Assembly (NCBI RefSeq): GCF_011761305.1
Contig: NZ_JAAOZC010000002.1
Location: 120,001-184,000, forward strand
Source: Sphingomonas vulcanisoli
GTDB taxonomy: Bacteria; Pseudomonadota; Alphaproteobacteria; Sphingomonadales; Sphingomonadaceae
DNA: 64,000 nucleotides
Direction of reading: 5' to 3'
The position numbers were made by a program, and so were the translations under genes. Shown here piece after piece: positions 26,202-35,713 of this stretch. The notes under the pieces were generated by a model that was not told where the DNA came from, did not search any database, and saw nothing but the letters and a program-made list of their open reading frames with translations. How positions within the stretch are numbered: the stretch's first letter is position 1; every line of letters starts with the position of its first letter.

Positions 26202-26930
26202 ATGCCCGCCACCACCCTTGCCGATCGCGCCGTCCTCCGCCTTTCGGGCGAAGACCCGCGCGGGTTCCTCCAGGGGCTCGTCACCAATGACGTGACCGGC
26301 CCCCTCCCCGTCTGGGCGGGGCTGCTCAATGCGCAGGGCAAGGCGCTGTTCGATTTCCTGATCTGGGCCGACGGCGACGATCTCTTGATCGATTGCGAAG
26401 CGGAGCAGGCCGAGGCACTGGCGCGGCGGCTGACGCTCTATCGCCTGCGCCGCGCGATCACCATCGCGCCCGAACCCGCGCTGGCGGTGCATTGGTCGGC
26501 GGAAGGCCCGGAAGGCGTCCCCGATCCGCGCCTGCCCGAACTCGGCCGCCGCTGGATCGCGCCGCCGGACGCGGGCAATGCCTCGGCGGCATGGCGGGCG
26601 CACCGCCTCGCGCTCGGCGTGACCGAGGGGGTGGCCGAGCTCGGGCGGGAGACGACGCTCTGGCTGGAAGCCAATGCCGCCGAGCTGGGCGGCGTCAGCT
26701 TCACCAAGGGCTGTTATGTCGGCCAGGAGAATACCGCCCGAATGAACTGGCGCAGCACGGTTTCGCGGCGGCTGGTCGTGGTGAAAGCGCCTTCAGATGC
26801 GGGCACGGACAAGCCCATGCTCTATCCCGATCTCGGGCTTTCGGTGGATCGTCGCCGAGTCGATTCGCTGCGGGATGGCGATGATTGGGTGCGGCCGACA
26901 TGGTTAACGGCGGCCGTTGCGGCTGTCTAA
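26202..26930 (+). CDS. ygfZ: Folate-binding protein YgfZ (GcvT-like iron-sulfur cluster factor)
   Basis: 242 residues. Tetrahydrofolate-binding GcvT-like protein that supports repair or assembly of some iron-sulfur enzymes. The family hallmark KGCYVGQENTARM, with its conserved Cys, is near residues 168-180; the beginning LSGEDPRGFLQGLVTNDV and LLNAQGKALFDFLIW also match. Divergent from pyrC with an 81-base shared promoter gap. Confidence 0.92.
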   Translation: MPATTLADRAVLRLSGEDPRGFLQGLVTNDVTGPLPVWAGLLNAQGKALFDFLIWADGDDLLIDCEAEQAEALARRLTLYRLRRAITIAPEPALAVHWSAEGPEGVPDPRLPELGRRWIAPPDAGNASAAWRAHRLALGVTEGVAELGRETTLWLEANAAELGGVSFTKGCYVGQENTARMNWRSTVSRRLVVVKAPSDAGTDKPMLYPDLGLSVDRRRVDSLRDGDDWVRPTWLTAAVAAV

Positions 26931-26954
26931 TCGAGCGAATCCCCGTCAAAAACT

Positions 26955-26975
26955 GTTAATTCGCGGCGCGTTAAC
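26955..26975 (+). promoter_or_regulatory. Paired GTTAA boxes upstream of a PEP-CTERM gene
   Basis: GTTAAT and GTTAAC stand 15 bases apart in an AT-rich leader about 95 bases before the gene. The other PEP-CTERM gene (start 60760) has two GTTAAC boxes in its leader. A shared regulator is possible, not shown. Confidence 0.35.
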
Positions 26976-27069
26976 GATCAATTATATTGAATCTAGACGG
27001 CGTTGGCGTATGCCGCATCGCAACAGTAAGCGTATTGCGTAAAAGTCGCAGCTGGGGGGCAGCGTTAAG

Positions 27070-27891
27070 ATGGGGGTTCGTTTCTTAAAGAAATTCGTCG
27101 GGCTGCGGCTCGGCGTCGGGCTGATGCTGGGGGCAACGCAGGCCAACGCGCTGACCTATACCGTCAACACCGCCAACATCGGCAGCGCCGGTTCGCTGAA
27201 CGGCACCGTACATGCCGACGCGACCTCGACGAAGAGTGCTCTGACCGAGGATGCCGCGATCGGCCGCATCCTGCTCACCGGCACCACGTCGAGCGGCCAG
27301 TCCTTTTCGTACGACAGCTTCTGCGTCGATCTCTATGATTGGCTCAACGCACCGGCCACCTTCACGGGCGACACGCTCAGCTCCCTGGGCCTGAGCACCA
27401 CGCAGAACACGCAGCTGACCAACCTGCTTGCCAACATCGATTCCTACATCACCACGGGCAGCAATTCGGGCGTGGCCTCCTCGTCCACGGGCAGCGCCGC
27501 CGAGCGTTCGGCCGCCGCGCAGCTCGCGGTGTGGGAAATCGTTGCAGAGACGACCAACGTCTACAGCGTGGACGGCACGACGAGCGGCAAGGGCTCGTTC
27601 TACGTTTCCAACGTCAGCAACGTCGACAATATCAGCGCGACCTCGCTGGCCGATGCGGCGCAGCTGCTGAGCAATGTCAAAAGCGGCTATTGGACAAATA
27701 GTTCGGGCGTCCAAGTCGCGCTGGTACGCAGCACCGGCAACCAGACGCAGGTTGTCTACGGCGCCAACGCGGCGAATGTGCTCTCCGCCATCCCCGAGCC
27801 GGCGAGCTGGGGCATGATGGTGCTGGGCTTCGGCGTACTGGGCACCGCGCTCCGCCGCACCAAGCGCGATTTCAGCCACGCGATCGCCTGA
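27070..27891 (+). CDS. PEPxxWA-CTERM sorting-domain protein with a Cys/Gln motif pair
   Basis: 273 residues. Signal peptide about 1-27 (ending TQANA). A Ser/Thr/Ala/Gly-rich extracellular domain follows. The C-terminus has IPEPASW, a hydrophobic stretch MMVLGFGVLGTAL and RRTKRDF, the PEP-CTERM tripartite signal handled by exosortase; no exosortase gene is in this window. C85 in SFCVDLYDWLN and Q151 in AAQLAVWEI resemble the Cys and Gln of internal-thioester domains and of related PEP-CTERM proteins. Likely surface-attached or released with exopolysaccharide. Long AT-richer leader upstream; a terminator follows. Confidence 0.85.
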   Translation: MGVRFLKKFVGLRLGVGLMLGATQANALTYTVNTANIGSAGSLNGTVHADATSTKSALTEDAAIGRILLTGTTSSGQSFSYDSFCVDLYDWLNAPATFTGDTLSSLGLSTTQNTQLTNLLANIDSYITTGSNSGVASSSTGSAAERSAAAQLAVWEIVAETTNVYSVDGTTSGKGSFYVSNVSNVDNISATSLADAAQLLSNVKSGYWTNSSGVQVALVRSTGNQTQVVYGANAANVLSAIPEPASWGMMVLGFGVLGTALRRTKRDFSHAIA

Positions 27892-27916
27892 TCGGTTCCG
27901 CTGATGGATAACGGGT

Positions 27917-27953
27917 GGGGCTCGATCCGGTAAGGATTGGCCCCGTTTCTTTT
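27917..27953 (+). terminator. Rho-independent terminator after the PEP-CTERM gene
   Basis: GGGGC-TCGATCC stem, loop GGTAA, GGATTG-GCCCC, then GTTTCTTTT. It starts 26 bases past the stop codon. Confidence 0.85.
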
Positions 27954-28345
27954 GGAGCCCGAAAAGTCGCCGGGGCGGGTGAGCCGTCGCCGGCTTGGAT
28001 AAGCGGCGCATCGGACGACGCCATTCGTTGGATGACGAGTACCAATCTGGTCGTTCGCCGGATCGCTGATTGGTTGTCGATGCCGGATCCTTCGTAGGTC
28101 GCGATGTCATCCCCGCGAGGGCGGGATCCATTGCCGCCACGGTTGCTACTCCCGCGGAGTGGCACATAGAATGGTTTCGCCGCGTTCTAGGGAATGACGA
28201 GAAAATGCGCTGGCAATCCGCCCGCCGGTAACGGCTTGGCAATCGAGACCTTGTAGCCCTTCCCCCACCCCCACCCCCTTGCTAAGGCGCCCGCAAATCT
28301 CTCGCGCGCCCGCGTGACGCGCCCCAATAAGGAGCCCGCCCCACC
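27954..28345. other. Gap upstream of acnA
   Basis: About 390 bases without a gene. From 28109 it contains a partial repeat (GTCATCCCCGCGAGGGCGGGA, then CTCCCGCGGAGTGGCAC) related to family B-type ends. The acnA ribosome-binding site AAGGAG lies near 28330. I see no convincing reading frame or riboswitch. Confidence 0.6.
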
Positions 28346-31030
28346 ATGACCGCCGTCGGCCAGGATACGCTCGCCACCCGTTCCACACTCACAGTCGGCG
28401 GCAAGACCGTCGCTTATTATTCGCTGCCCAAGGCGGCGGAGACGCTCGGCGATATTTCCCGGCTGCCGTTTTCGATGAAGGTGCTGCTCGAAAATCTCCT
28501 CCGGTTCGAGGATGGCAGCACCGTCACGGTCGATGATCTGAAGGCGATGGTCGAATGGCTGACCGAGCGTACCAGCGAACGCGAGATCCAGTATCGCCCG
28601 GCGCGCGTGCTGATGCAGGATTTCACCGGCGTGCCCTGCGTGGTCGATCTGGCGGCAATGCGCGATGCGATGACGGCGCTGGGCGGCGATACCGCCAAGA
28701 TCAATCCGCTGGTGCCCGTCCACCTCGTCATCGATCATTCGGTGATGGTCGATGAGTTCGGCACACCCAAGGCCTTCGAGCAGAATACCGAGATCGAATA
28801 TGCGCGCAATATGGAGCGCTACGAGTTCCTGCGCTGGGGATCGAAGGCGCTCGATAATTTCAAGGTGGTTCCGCCGGGCACGGGCATCTGCCACCAGGTG
28901 AACCTCGAAAATCTTGCGCAGACGGTTTGGACTTCGGCGGGCGTGGATGGCGTCGAAGTCGCCTATCCCGATACCTGCGTCGGCACGGACAGCCACACGA
29001 CGATGGTCAACGGTTTGGGCGTGCTTGGCTGGGGCGTCGGCGGGATCGAGGCGGAGGCGGCGATGCTCGGCCAGCCGGTTTCGATGCTGATCCCCGAGGT
29101 TGTCGGCTTCAAGCTGACCGGCGTGCTTTCCGAGGGCATCACCGCCACCGATCTCGTGCTGACCGTCACGCAGATGCTGCGCGCCAAGGGCGTGGTCGGG
29201 CGGTTTGTGGAGTTTTACGGGCCGGGCCTCGATGCGCTAAGCCTCGCCGATCGCGCGACGATCGCCAACATGGCGCCCGAATATGGCGCGACTTGCGGCT
29301 TCTTCCCCGTCGATGGCGCGACGATCAACTATCTGCGCCTGACCGGGCGCGAGGATTGGCAGATCGAGCTGGTCGAGGCCTATGCCAAGGCGCAGGGCCT
29401 GTGGCGCGATCCCACGCTTCCCGATCCGGTGTTCACCGATACGCTGGTGCTGGACATGACGACGGTGCAGCCGAGCCTGGCCGGCCCGAAGCGCCCGCAG
29501 GACCGCGTGCTGCTCTCCAACATGGACGAGAATTTCAACACCGAACTGGCCACCGGCTACAAGAAGAGCGGCGCCAACGATGTCCGCGTGGATGTCGAGG
29601 GCATGGATTATCAGATCGGCCATGGCGATGTGATGATCGCGGCGATCACCAGCTGCACCAACACCTCCAATCCTTCGGTGCTGGTCGCCGCGGGTCTGGT
29701 GGCGCGCAAGGCGCGGGCGCTGGGGCTGACGTCCAAGCCCTGGGTGAAGACCTCGCTTTCGCCGGGATCGCAGGTCGTCACCGATTATCTCGACAAGGCC
29801 AAGCTGACCGACGATCTCAACAGCATCGGCTTCAACCTGACCGGTTATGGCTGCATGACCTGCATCGGCAATTCGGGGCCGCTGGCGCCGGCGATCAGCA
29901 AATCGATCGCCGACAATGATCTGGTTGCGGCCTCGGTGCTTTCTGGCAACCGCAATTTCGAAGGGCGCGTATCGCCCGATCTGCGCGCCAACTTCCTCGC
30001 TTCGCCGCCGCTGGTGGTCGCCTATGCGCTCAAGGGCACGGTGCGCGAGGATATCACTACCGAGCCGATCGGTGAGGGCACCGATGGCAAGAAGGTCTAC
30101 CTCAAGGACATCTGGCCGACGACCAAGGAGGTTTCGGACACGATCTCGGCGGTGATCGATAGCGATATGTACCGCACCCGCTACGCCAACGTCTTCGAGG
30201 GCGATCGCAAGTGGCGCGGCATCAATGTCGAGGGGTCCGCCACCTACACGTGGAACCCGGGATCAACATACGTGCAGAACCCGCCCTACTTCGAGGGCAT
30301 GACGATGACCCCGGCGCCGGTGCAGGACATCATCGAAGCCCGCCCGCTGGCGATCCTCGGCGATTCCATCACCACCGATCACATCAGCCCCGCCGGATCG
30401 ATCAAGGTCGATAGCCCCGCAGGCCGCTATCTCAACGAGCATCAGGTCTCCAAGACCGACTTCAACAGCTACGGCGCCCGCCGCGGCAACCATGAAGTGA
30501 TGATGCGCGGCACCTTCGCCAATATCCGCATCAAGAACGAAATGGTCCCCGGTATCGAAGGCGGCATGACCAAATATGTCCCCACCGGCGACGTCGAGGC
30601 GATCTACGATGCCGCGCAGAAGTATAAGGCGGACGGCACCCCGCTCGTGATCTTCGCGGGCAAGGAATATGGCACCGGCTCCTCCCGCGATTGGGCGGCG
30701 AAGGGGACGACCTTGCTCGGGGTCCGCGCGGTGATCGCCGAAAGCTTTGAGCGTATCCATCGCTCCAATCTCGTCGGGATGGGCGTGCTTCCGCTGCAGT
30801 TTCAGGACGGCACCGATCGCAAGACGCTCGGTCTCGACGGCAGCGAGCTGGTGACGATCGAGAATGTCGCGGGCCTGCGTCCGCGCCAGATGGTGACGGT
30901 CAAGATCAAGCGCGCCAACGGCGAGGAGCTGACGTTCGAGGCGCGCTGCCGGATCGATACGGTCAACGAGCTCGACTATTTCCTCAACGGCGGCATCCTG
31001 CCCTACGTGCTCCGCAAACTCGCGGCCTGA
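28346..31030 (+). CDS. acnA: Aconitate hydratase AcnA
   Basis: TCA-cycle enzyme interconverting citrate and isocitrate via aconitate, with a [4Fe-4S] cluster. 894 residues, the AcnA/IRP1 architecture. Cluster cysteines: [14 protein letters not shown] and [12 protein letters not shown]. Substrate motifs include [33 protein letters not shown] and the swivel-domain [16 protein letters not shown]. Starts with [15 protein letters not shown], usual for Alphaproteobacteria. AcnA-type proteins can also bind RNA when they lose the cluster. A hairpin follows the stop. Confidence 0.97.
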   Translation: MTAVGQDTLATRSTLTVGGKTVAYYSLPKAAETLGDISRLPFSMKVLLENLLRFEDGSTVTVDDLKAMVEWLTERTSEREIQYRPARVLMQDFTGVPCVVDLAAMRDAMTALGGDTAKINPLVPVHLVIDHSVMVDEFGTPKAFEQNTEIEYARNMERYEFLRWGSKALDNFKVVPPGTGICHQVNLENLAQTVWTSAGVDGVEVAYPDTCVGTDSHTTMVNGLGVLGWGVGGIEAEAAMLGQPVSMLIPEVVGFKLTGVLSEGITATDLVLTVTQMLRAKGVVGRFVEFYGPGLDALSLADRATIANMAPEYGATCGFFPVDGATINYLRLTGREDWQIELVEAYAKAQGLWRDPTLPDPVFTDTLVLDMTTVQPSLAGPKRPQDRVLLSNMDENFNTELATGYKKSGANDVRVDVEGMDYQIGHGDVMIAAITSCTNTSNPSVLVAAGLVARKARALGLTSKPWVKTSLSPGSQVVTDYLDKAKLTDDLNSIGFNLTGYGCMTCIGNSGPLAPAISKSIADNDLVAASVLSGNRNFEGRVSPDLRANFLASPPLVVAYALKGTVREDITTEPIGEGTDGKKVYLKDIWPTTKEVSDTISAVIDSDMYRTRYANVFEGDRKWRGINVEGSATYTWNPGSTYVQNPPYFEGMTMTPAPVQDIIEARPLAILGDSITTDHISPAGSIKVDSPAGRYLNEHQVSKTDFNSYGARRGNHEVMMRGTFANIRIKNEMVPGIEGGMTKYVPTGDVEAIYDAAQKYKADGTPLVIFAGKEYGTGSSRDWAAKGTTLLGVRAVIAESFERIHRSNLVGMGVLPLQFQDGTDRKTLGLDGSELVTIENVAGLRPRQMVTVKIKRANGEELTFEARCRIDTVNELDYFLNGGILPYVLRKLAA

Positions 31031-31037
31031 TCTGTAC

Positions 31038-31068
31038 CTTCGGACCGGATCGCCGATCCGGCCCGAAG
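31038..31068 (+). terminator. Strong hairpin after acnA
   Basis: CTTCGG-A-CCGGATC, loop GCC, GATCCGG-C-CCGAAG begins eight bases past the stop. There is no U tract, so it may be an mRNA 3'-end stabiliser rather than an intrinsic terminator. Confidence 0.5.
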
Positions 31069-31220
31069 CCACCCAGCGACACAAAAGTCGCACGTTCGGT
31101 GCGAAACCTCGTTGCGGGGGCGCTTCGACGGGAACGGGTGGGCGTCTGCCCGGTTTAGCCTGGATTAAGATTGCGGTTAATCGCGATCCGACCCTGCATC
31201 GGAAGAACGGCGCCTAAGCT

Positions 31221-31601
31221 ATGGCAAGAGAGGAGTTTTCGCCTTCGAAGGCTATCGTCCTCATCGTGGAGGATGACCCGCTTTTGCGGATGCTGGCGAT
31301 CGATTTTATCGAGGAGGCAGGTTTCGACACGATCGAGACCGAGAGCGCGGATGCCGCGGTGCGCATCCTGGAAGCGCGGACTGATATCCGGATCGTTTTC
31401 ACCGATATCGATATGCCGGGCAGCCTTGACGGAATGAAGCTCGCCGCCTGCGTTCACGATCGCTGGCCCCCGATCGAGATCATCCTGACATCGGGGCATA
31501 ATTTTCCGAGCGCCGAAACGCTGCCGGAGCGCGCGCTATTCTTTCCAAAGCCCTATGATACGGCAAAGGTCATCGAGGCGATGGAAGCTTTCATCGCCTA
31601 A
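31221..31601 (+). CDS. Single-domain response regulator
   Basis: 126 residues, a receiver domain only. Phospho-acceptor Asp in VFTDIDMPGSLDGM, acidic pair in IVEDDPLLR, the conserved Thr/Ser in ILTSGH and Lys in FFPKPYD. Without an output domain it probably passes phosphate or controls a partner by binding. The nearest kinase gene (35692-38061) has its own FixJ-type partner, so the cognate kinase is unknown. The stop directly abuts the stop of the convergent HAD gene. Confidence 0.92.
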   Translation: MAREEFSPSKAIVLIVEDDPLLRMLAIDFIEEAGFDTIETESADAAVRILEARTDIRIVFTDIDMPGSLDGMKLAACVHDRWPPIEIILTSGHNFPSAETLPERALFFPKPYDTAKVIEAMEAFIA

Positions 31602-33983
31602 TCAGGCGGCAAGCCTTTCTGCCGCCGCGTCGCCCTTCCGCCACCGGACTGGGCGGAAGATCAGCACCAGCGCGAGATTATTTTCGGCCGGAACGGGGGG
31701 TGGGGGCACGATCACCAGTCCCGTGGGCCCGGTGGCGTAAAGATCAGGTGCCAGCATGGTCATGCCATCGGCCACGGTCTGCGCGGCAATGCGATCGGGC
31801 GCTTCGGCGGCGTCCATCTCCTCCACGGCCAAGAAATGCGCATCCTCGATCTGCACGCATTCGGCGATCTGCCCGAGTTGCGCGGCGATCGTATAGCGCC
31901 CGATACCAACCGGCACGACGAGGCGGTAATAGCCCTCGATCGTCGGCAGCGCGGTGAGCGTCAGCCGCGCCTGATCGTGTGCGCTGGCAACAATCACCGG
32001 CACCTCGACGCCGCCGCTGGCGAAATCATGCGCGCGTAGATCGAGACCAAGCCGCATCGTGGTGAACAGCGAGAGATTGAGCGGCAGGCCGTGCGCCTGA
32101 AGCTCGGCCGGAACGTGCATGCGCGCAACGCTGTTGATCGCCGCGACCCCACCGTGCCGCAGGCCGCGCGCCGCCTCGTCATTGTCCAGCAGGCGGATCA
32201 GCTTGCCGGTGCCGAGATTCACGTCATGCTCAAACGCGGCGAATAGCGCGACTTCAGCGGCGGTGGGCAGGAACATCAGCCGTGCGAGGGCCGCGGTGGC
32301 GGCGGAAACGCGCGCCGCCAGGTCGTCGGATGCCGGCGCGCGGTGGAAGGCCTTGCCTTCGGCACGGACGAAGGCGACGCAACCCGCCTGGATGCGATCG
32401 CGCGTGGCGTTCTGCCCGGCCTTGAGGTCCGAAGCTTCGCGCACCGGCGTGCCGTCCACGGCATAATCGACCGTCGAGCCTTGCGCGACCGTGCACAATT
32501 GTTCGACCATGCCGACGCAGGTGGTCAGCGCGTGAAGCGTGCGGTTGTCATACCCCTCGGCGGCGATCATGCCGGCCTTGTCGAGACCCGAAAATTGCTC
32601 TTCGCGCAGCAGCAGGTAACGGCCCGCGACCGTCAGCCGCATGCGCTGTTCGAGGACAGGCGCGACCATGTTCTGGACCGACCCGTTATAGCCGAGATCG
32701 ACGAGCATCACGGCGTCGCCCTGCTCGACACCGGCAGCGCGGAGATGCGCCTCGAGCTTGGTGCCGAAATTGGCGGCACGCTGGAGGATTTTGCGTGACA
32801 GTTCATGGCCCAGCACGGCCTTGCGGAAAGCGGGGCGCTGCTCCTTCTCGCGGAGCTTGAGGAAGCGCGCCATCTCATGGTGCCCGAGCAAAAGCTGCTT
32901 GCCGAGCGCGGGCAAAGGCACGCGATCAATCCATTCGGCGACATGCTCTTCCAGCGCCGCCATATCGATGAGACCGGCGCGCGCGGCGACGAAGCGGCTG
33001 ATCTCCACCGTTTTGGCGCCAGCCTCCGGATAGAGCGCATCGAAACATAGGTGCGGCAGATAGCCATCCCGGAGCATGAACAGCGGCTTCACGGGCCGAC
33101 CAAGCTTTCCCGAAAGCGCATCCAGCTCCGCCTTGGTCCAGCGCGCGAAGGCATGGAAAGCCGGGCCGAGGACATCGTGACCCAGCGCATGAGCGGGATC
33201 TTTTGTCGACCGCAGCGCGATCGTCGCGCGGTGGAGCTGCATCACCGGGCGCCGAACGCGCGCAGCGGGATCGATCATCATCGCCGCCGCCGCTTCCAGC
33301 CGCAGCCTTTGCTCTGCGTCCTCATCGAACTGGAGCAATTGATAAGCGAAAATGCCCGCTTTCTGCGGCGCAAGATAATCGGCGCGACGATTGTCGCCGA
33401 GGTGGAGGATCTCCTGCGGTTGCAGGCCGAGTGTCTGCAGGACGATATCGAACAGGCCACCGCCCTTGCCGACCTTATGATCACACGAGACAAACACATG
33501 ATCGATCCAGCCGAGCAGCTCCGGGCCCGCCGCCGCCGCGAGAAGAGCGCGCAGCTCGCCTTCGTGCATGTACATATCGCTCACCAAGATGACGCGAAGG
33601 CCGCGCACCTTGGCGGCGCGAATGAGCTGGACGGTGGGCGCGAACGCGAAGCAATGCCGTGCCTCCAGGGCAAGCTCGGCGGCAACCGCTTCCGCCACGC
33701 GCGTCTCGTCGGCGCGAGGATGCAGGCGGCGATAGACTTCGCTGAGGTGGATTTCAGCGCGCTTTTCGGACGAATAGGCGCGTGCCGCCGCCGACCGCTC
33801 CGCCCAGCTGCGCTGCTCCACCGCGCCGCCAGGCAGATCGATCTCGGCGAAGACGTCACGCGGGCAGTTCACCGCGCGCCACAGCAGAGTATCGAAGCAA
33901 TCGAGCGATAACGTCGTGATCCCCGCCGGCAGACGATCGAGCAGGCCGGGCAGCTCATAGGGTCGGATCTGGTCTTGCATCAT
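31602..33983 (-). CDS. Large HAD-superfamily protein (COG5610-like)
   Basis: 793 residues. The N-terminal HAD-like domain (about 10-230) has TTLSLDCFDTLLWRAV in place of the DxDx(T/V) motif, VILVSDMYMHEGEL (motif II, Ser) and LHLGDNRRADYLAPQKAG (motif IV). The middle part (about 280-560) contains a second, degenerate segment PLFMLRDGYLPHLCFDALYP and VMLVDLGYNGSVQNM. The last 200 residues are beta-rich. Such proteins occur near surface-polysaccharide genes, but function is not established and no such cluster is here. The first motif Asp is followed by Cys-Phe-Asp, so the nucleophile and acid positions remain. Start ATG at 33983 has GAGG upstream; the frame to 34046 overlaps the divergent leader. 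Confidence 0.75.
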   Translation of the reverse strand: MMQDQIRPYELPGLLDRLPAGITTLSLDCFDTLLWRAVNCPRDVFAEIDLPGGAVEQRSWAERSAAARAYSSEKRAEIHLSEVYRRLHPRADETRVAEAVAAELALEARHCFAFAPTVQLIRAAKVRGLRVILVSDMYMHEGELRALLAAAAGPELLGWIDHVFVSCDHKVGKGGGLFDIVLQTLGLQPQEILHLGDNRRADYLAPQKAGIFAYQLLQFDEDAEQRLRLEAAAAMMIDPAARVRRPVMQLHRATIALRSTKDPAHALGHDVLGPAFHAFARWTKAELDALSGKLGRPVKPLFMLRDGYLPHLCFDALYPEAGAKTVEISRFVAARAGLIDMAALEEHVAEWIDRVPLPALGKQLLLGHHEMARFLKLREKEQRPAFRKAVLGHELSRKILQRAANFGTKLEAHLRAAGVEQGDAVMLVDLGYNGSVQNMVAPVLEQRMRLTVAGRYLLLREEQFSGLDKAGMIAAEGYDNRTLHALTTCVGMVEQLCTVAQGSTVDYAVDGTPVREASDLKAGQNATRDRIQAGCVAFVRAEGKAFHRAPASDDLAARVSAATAALARLMFLPTAAEVALFAAFEHDVNLGTGKLIRLLDNDEAARGLRHGGVAAINSVARMHVPAELQAHGLPLNLSLFTTMRLGLDLRAHDFASGGVEVPVIVASAHDQARLTLTALPTIEGYYRLVVPVGIGRYTIAAQLGQIAECVQIEDAHFLAVEEMDAAEAPDRIAAQTVADGMTMLAPDLYATGPTGLVIVPPPPVPAENNLALVLIFRPVRWRKGDAAAERLAA

Positions 33984-34118
33984 GGCCTCGGGGTGCGAAT
34001 GCCGCCATCCATGATCGAACATGGTTTCCCGAGCGTTAAGAACCAAAGGATCGCGCGCCGCTGGCCTTGGCGTCCGTCAACGGGTAAGATCGGAATATCT
34101 ACAGTGCAGGAGCCAAAG

Positions 34119-34664
34119 ATGATCCGTCTCGCCGCCAGTCTCTTGGCTCTTACCGCGCTCGCCACGCCCGCACTCGCTGCGCTGGAGGTGGGCGCCAAGG
34201 CCCCCGACATCACGACGCAAGCGAGCCTCGACGGCAAGCCCTTCGCCTTTTCGTTGAAGGAGGCGCTCAGGAAGGGGCCGGTGGTGCTGTATTTCTATCC
34301 CGCGGCCTTCACCAAGGGGTGCACGATCGAGGCGCACGGCTTCGCCGAGGCGACCGACGATTTCAAGAAATTGGGCGCGACGGTGATCGGCATGTCGGCC
34401 GATCCGATCGACACGCTCAACAAATTCTCGGTGCAGGAATGCCGCAGCAAATTCGCGGTGGGATCGGCCACTGCAGCGACGATCTCTGCTTATGATGTCG
34501 TATTGCCGGTGAAGCCGAGCATCTCCAACCGTACGTCTTATGTGATCGCGCCCGATGGCAAGATCATCTTCAGCTATTCGGCGATGGACCCGACGGGTCA
34601 CATCACGGGCACGATGGATGCCGTGAAAGCCTGGCATGCCGCGCATCCGCATTGGCACGCCTGA
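34119..34664 (+). CDS. Exported peroxiredoxin (BCP/PrxQ-like)
   Basis: 181 residues. Signal peptide about 1-20 (MIRLAASLLALTALATPALA), then a thioredoxin-fold peroxidase: VGAKAPDITTQASLDGK, and the peroxidatic Cys in FYPAAFTKGCTIEAHGF (PxxxTxxC). A second Cys in VQECRSKF may resolve it. Reduces peroxides in the periplasm; the electron donor is unknown. AGGAG precedes the ATG at 34119. Its 3' end overlaps the next gene by 29 bases. Confidence 0.92.
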   Translation: MIRLAASLLALTALATPALAALEVGAKAPDITTQASLDGKPFAFSLKEALRKGPVVLYFYPAAFTKGCTIEAHGFAEATDDFKKLGATVIGMSADPIDTLNKFSVQECRSKFAVGSATAATISAYDVVLPVKPSISNRTSYVIAPDGKIIFSYSAMDPTGHITGTMDAVKAWHAAHPHWHA

Positions 34665-35082
34665 GCGCGTCTCATTGCGCCGGATTATCCCCGGCATCCT
34701 GCTCGGCACATTCGTCGCCTTCGCGGTCCAATGGCTGGTCGAATCGGTCAGCGGCGCGCTGTTGCCGCTGCCGGAAGGGTTCGATCCGTACAGCGCTGCC
34801 AATCAGGGCGTAATGCTGCAATATGATGTGCCGTTGCTCGGCAAGCTGATGCTGATCCTGGGCTGGTGTTTAGGCGCGTTGTTCGGCGGCGCGGTGGCGG
34901 CCTATTTTTCGCGGCGGCGGATCGGCGCATGGGTCGTCGCGGGGCTGGTCATCGCCAGCGCACTCGCCGCAACGCGCTCCGTCTACCACGGCATCCTGTT
35001 GCCCAGCGCGGCATTGATCCTGCCCTGCCTTTGCGCCCTTGCGGTGCAGAATCTGGCGTTGTTAAAGCGGCGTCTTTCCTGA
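34636..35082 (+). CDS. Four-helix inner-membrane protein of unknown function
   Basis: 148 residues, four predicted membrane segments (IIPGILLGTFVAFAVQWLV, LLGKLMLILGWCLGALFGGA, AWVVAGLVIASALAA, and LLPSAALILPCLCALAVQ). No family motif that I recognise; it resembles small conserved sphingomonad membrane proteins. The start overlaps the peroxiredoxin end in another frame, suggesting joint translation. Convergent with the FixJ-type regulator gene. Confidence 0.75.
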   Translation: MPRIRIGTPERVSLRRIIPGILLGTFVAFAVQWLVESVSGALLPLPEGFDPYSAANQGVMLQYDVPLLGKLMLILGWCLGALFGGAVAAYFSRRRIGAWVVAGLVIASALAATRSVYHGILLPSAALILPCLCALAVQNLALLKRRLS

Positions 35083-35098
35083 TCCGCCGAACCAGTGC

Positions 35099-35713
35099 TT
35101 ACTCGTCGGAGATCAGGCCGGCGGCAAAAGCAATCCGCAGCGCTTCCGAAAGGCTGCGGACCTTGAGCTTGGTCATCAAATTGGCGCGGTAGATTTCCAC
35201 GGTGCGAGGCGAAATCTCGAGCTCATAAGCGATGACCTTGTTGGGCCGCCCCGCGATGAGCCCCATCAGCACATCCAATTCGCGCGCCGAAAGCTTGCCA
35301 ATCTTGTCCTTGGCGCCTTTCTCACGCTCGGCGATCTCGGCCGATTGTTCGAGGTGGATGAAAGCAGTGTCGACGATCTCGAGCAGGTCACGGTGACCAT
35401 AAGGCTTTTCGACGAAATCGAGAGCGCCATGCTTCATGGCATGGACCGCCATCGCGACATTGCCCTGCCCGGTGATCACGATCGGCACGAACCGCGATCC
35501 TTCGCTCTTCAGTTCGCGCAAAACCTCCAGCCCCGATCGGCCTGGCATATTGACGTCCAGCAGGACCACGCCCGGCTCCAGCTCGGCCACATCAGCCAGG
35601 AAGGCGTCTCCCGATTCGAAGCCGCGCACCAGCGTATTCTTCCTCGTCGAAAGCAGGCTGCGGAGCGACGCTCGCATCGGGCCATCATCGTCTACGACAT
35701 AGATGTAACGCAT
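35099..35713 (-). CDS. FixJ-family response regulator
   Basis: 204 residues. Receiver domain 1-120 (YVVDDDGPMRASLRSLL, phospho-acceptor Asp in VVLLDVNMPGRSG, Lys in DFVEKPYGH) joined to a LuxR-type helix-turn-helix (LSARELDVLMGLIAGRPNKVIAYELEISPRTVEIYRANLM). Its start overlaps the kinase gene upstream by 22 bases, so the two form a matched pair, FixL/FixJ-like. Target genes are not evident here. Confidence 0.93.
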   Translation of the reverse strand: MRYIYVVDDDGPMRASLRSLLSTRKNTLVRGFESGDAFLADVAELEPGVVLLDVNMPGRSGLEVLRELKSEGSRFVPIVITGQGNVAMAVHAMKHGALDFVEKPYGHRDLLEIVDTAFIHLEQSAEIAEREKGAKDKIGKLSARELDVLMGLIAGRPNKVIAYELEISPRTVEIYRANLMTKLKVRSLSEALRIAFAAGLISDE

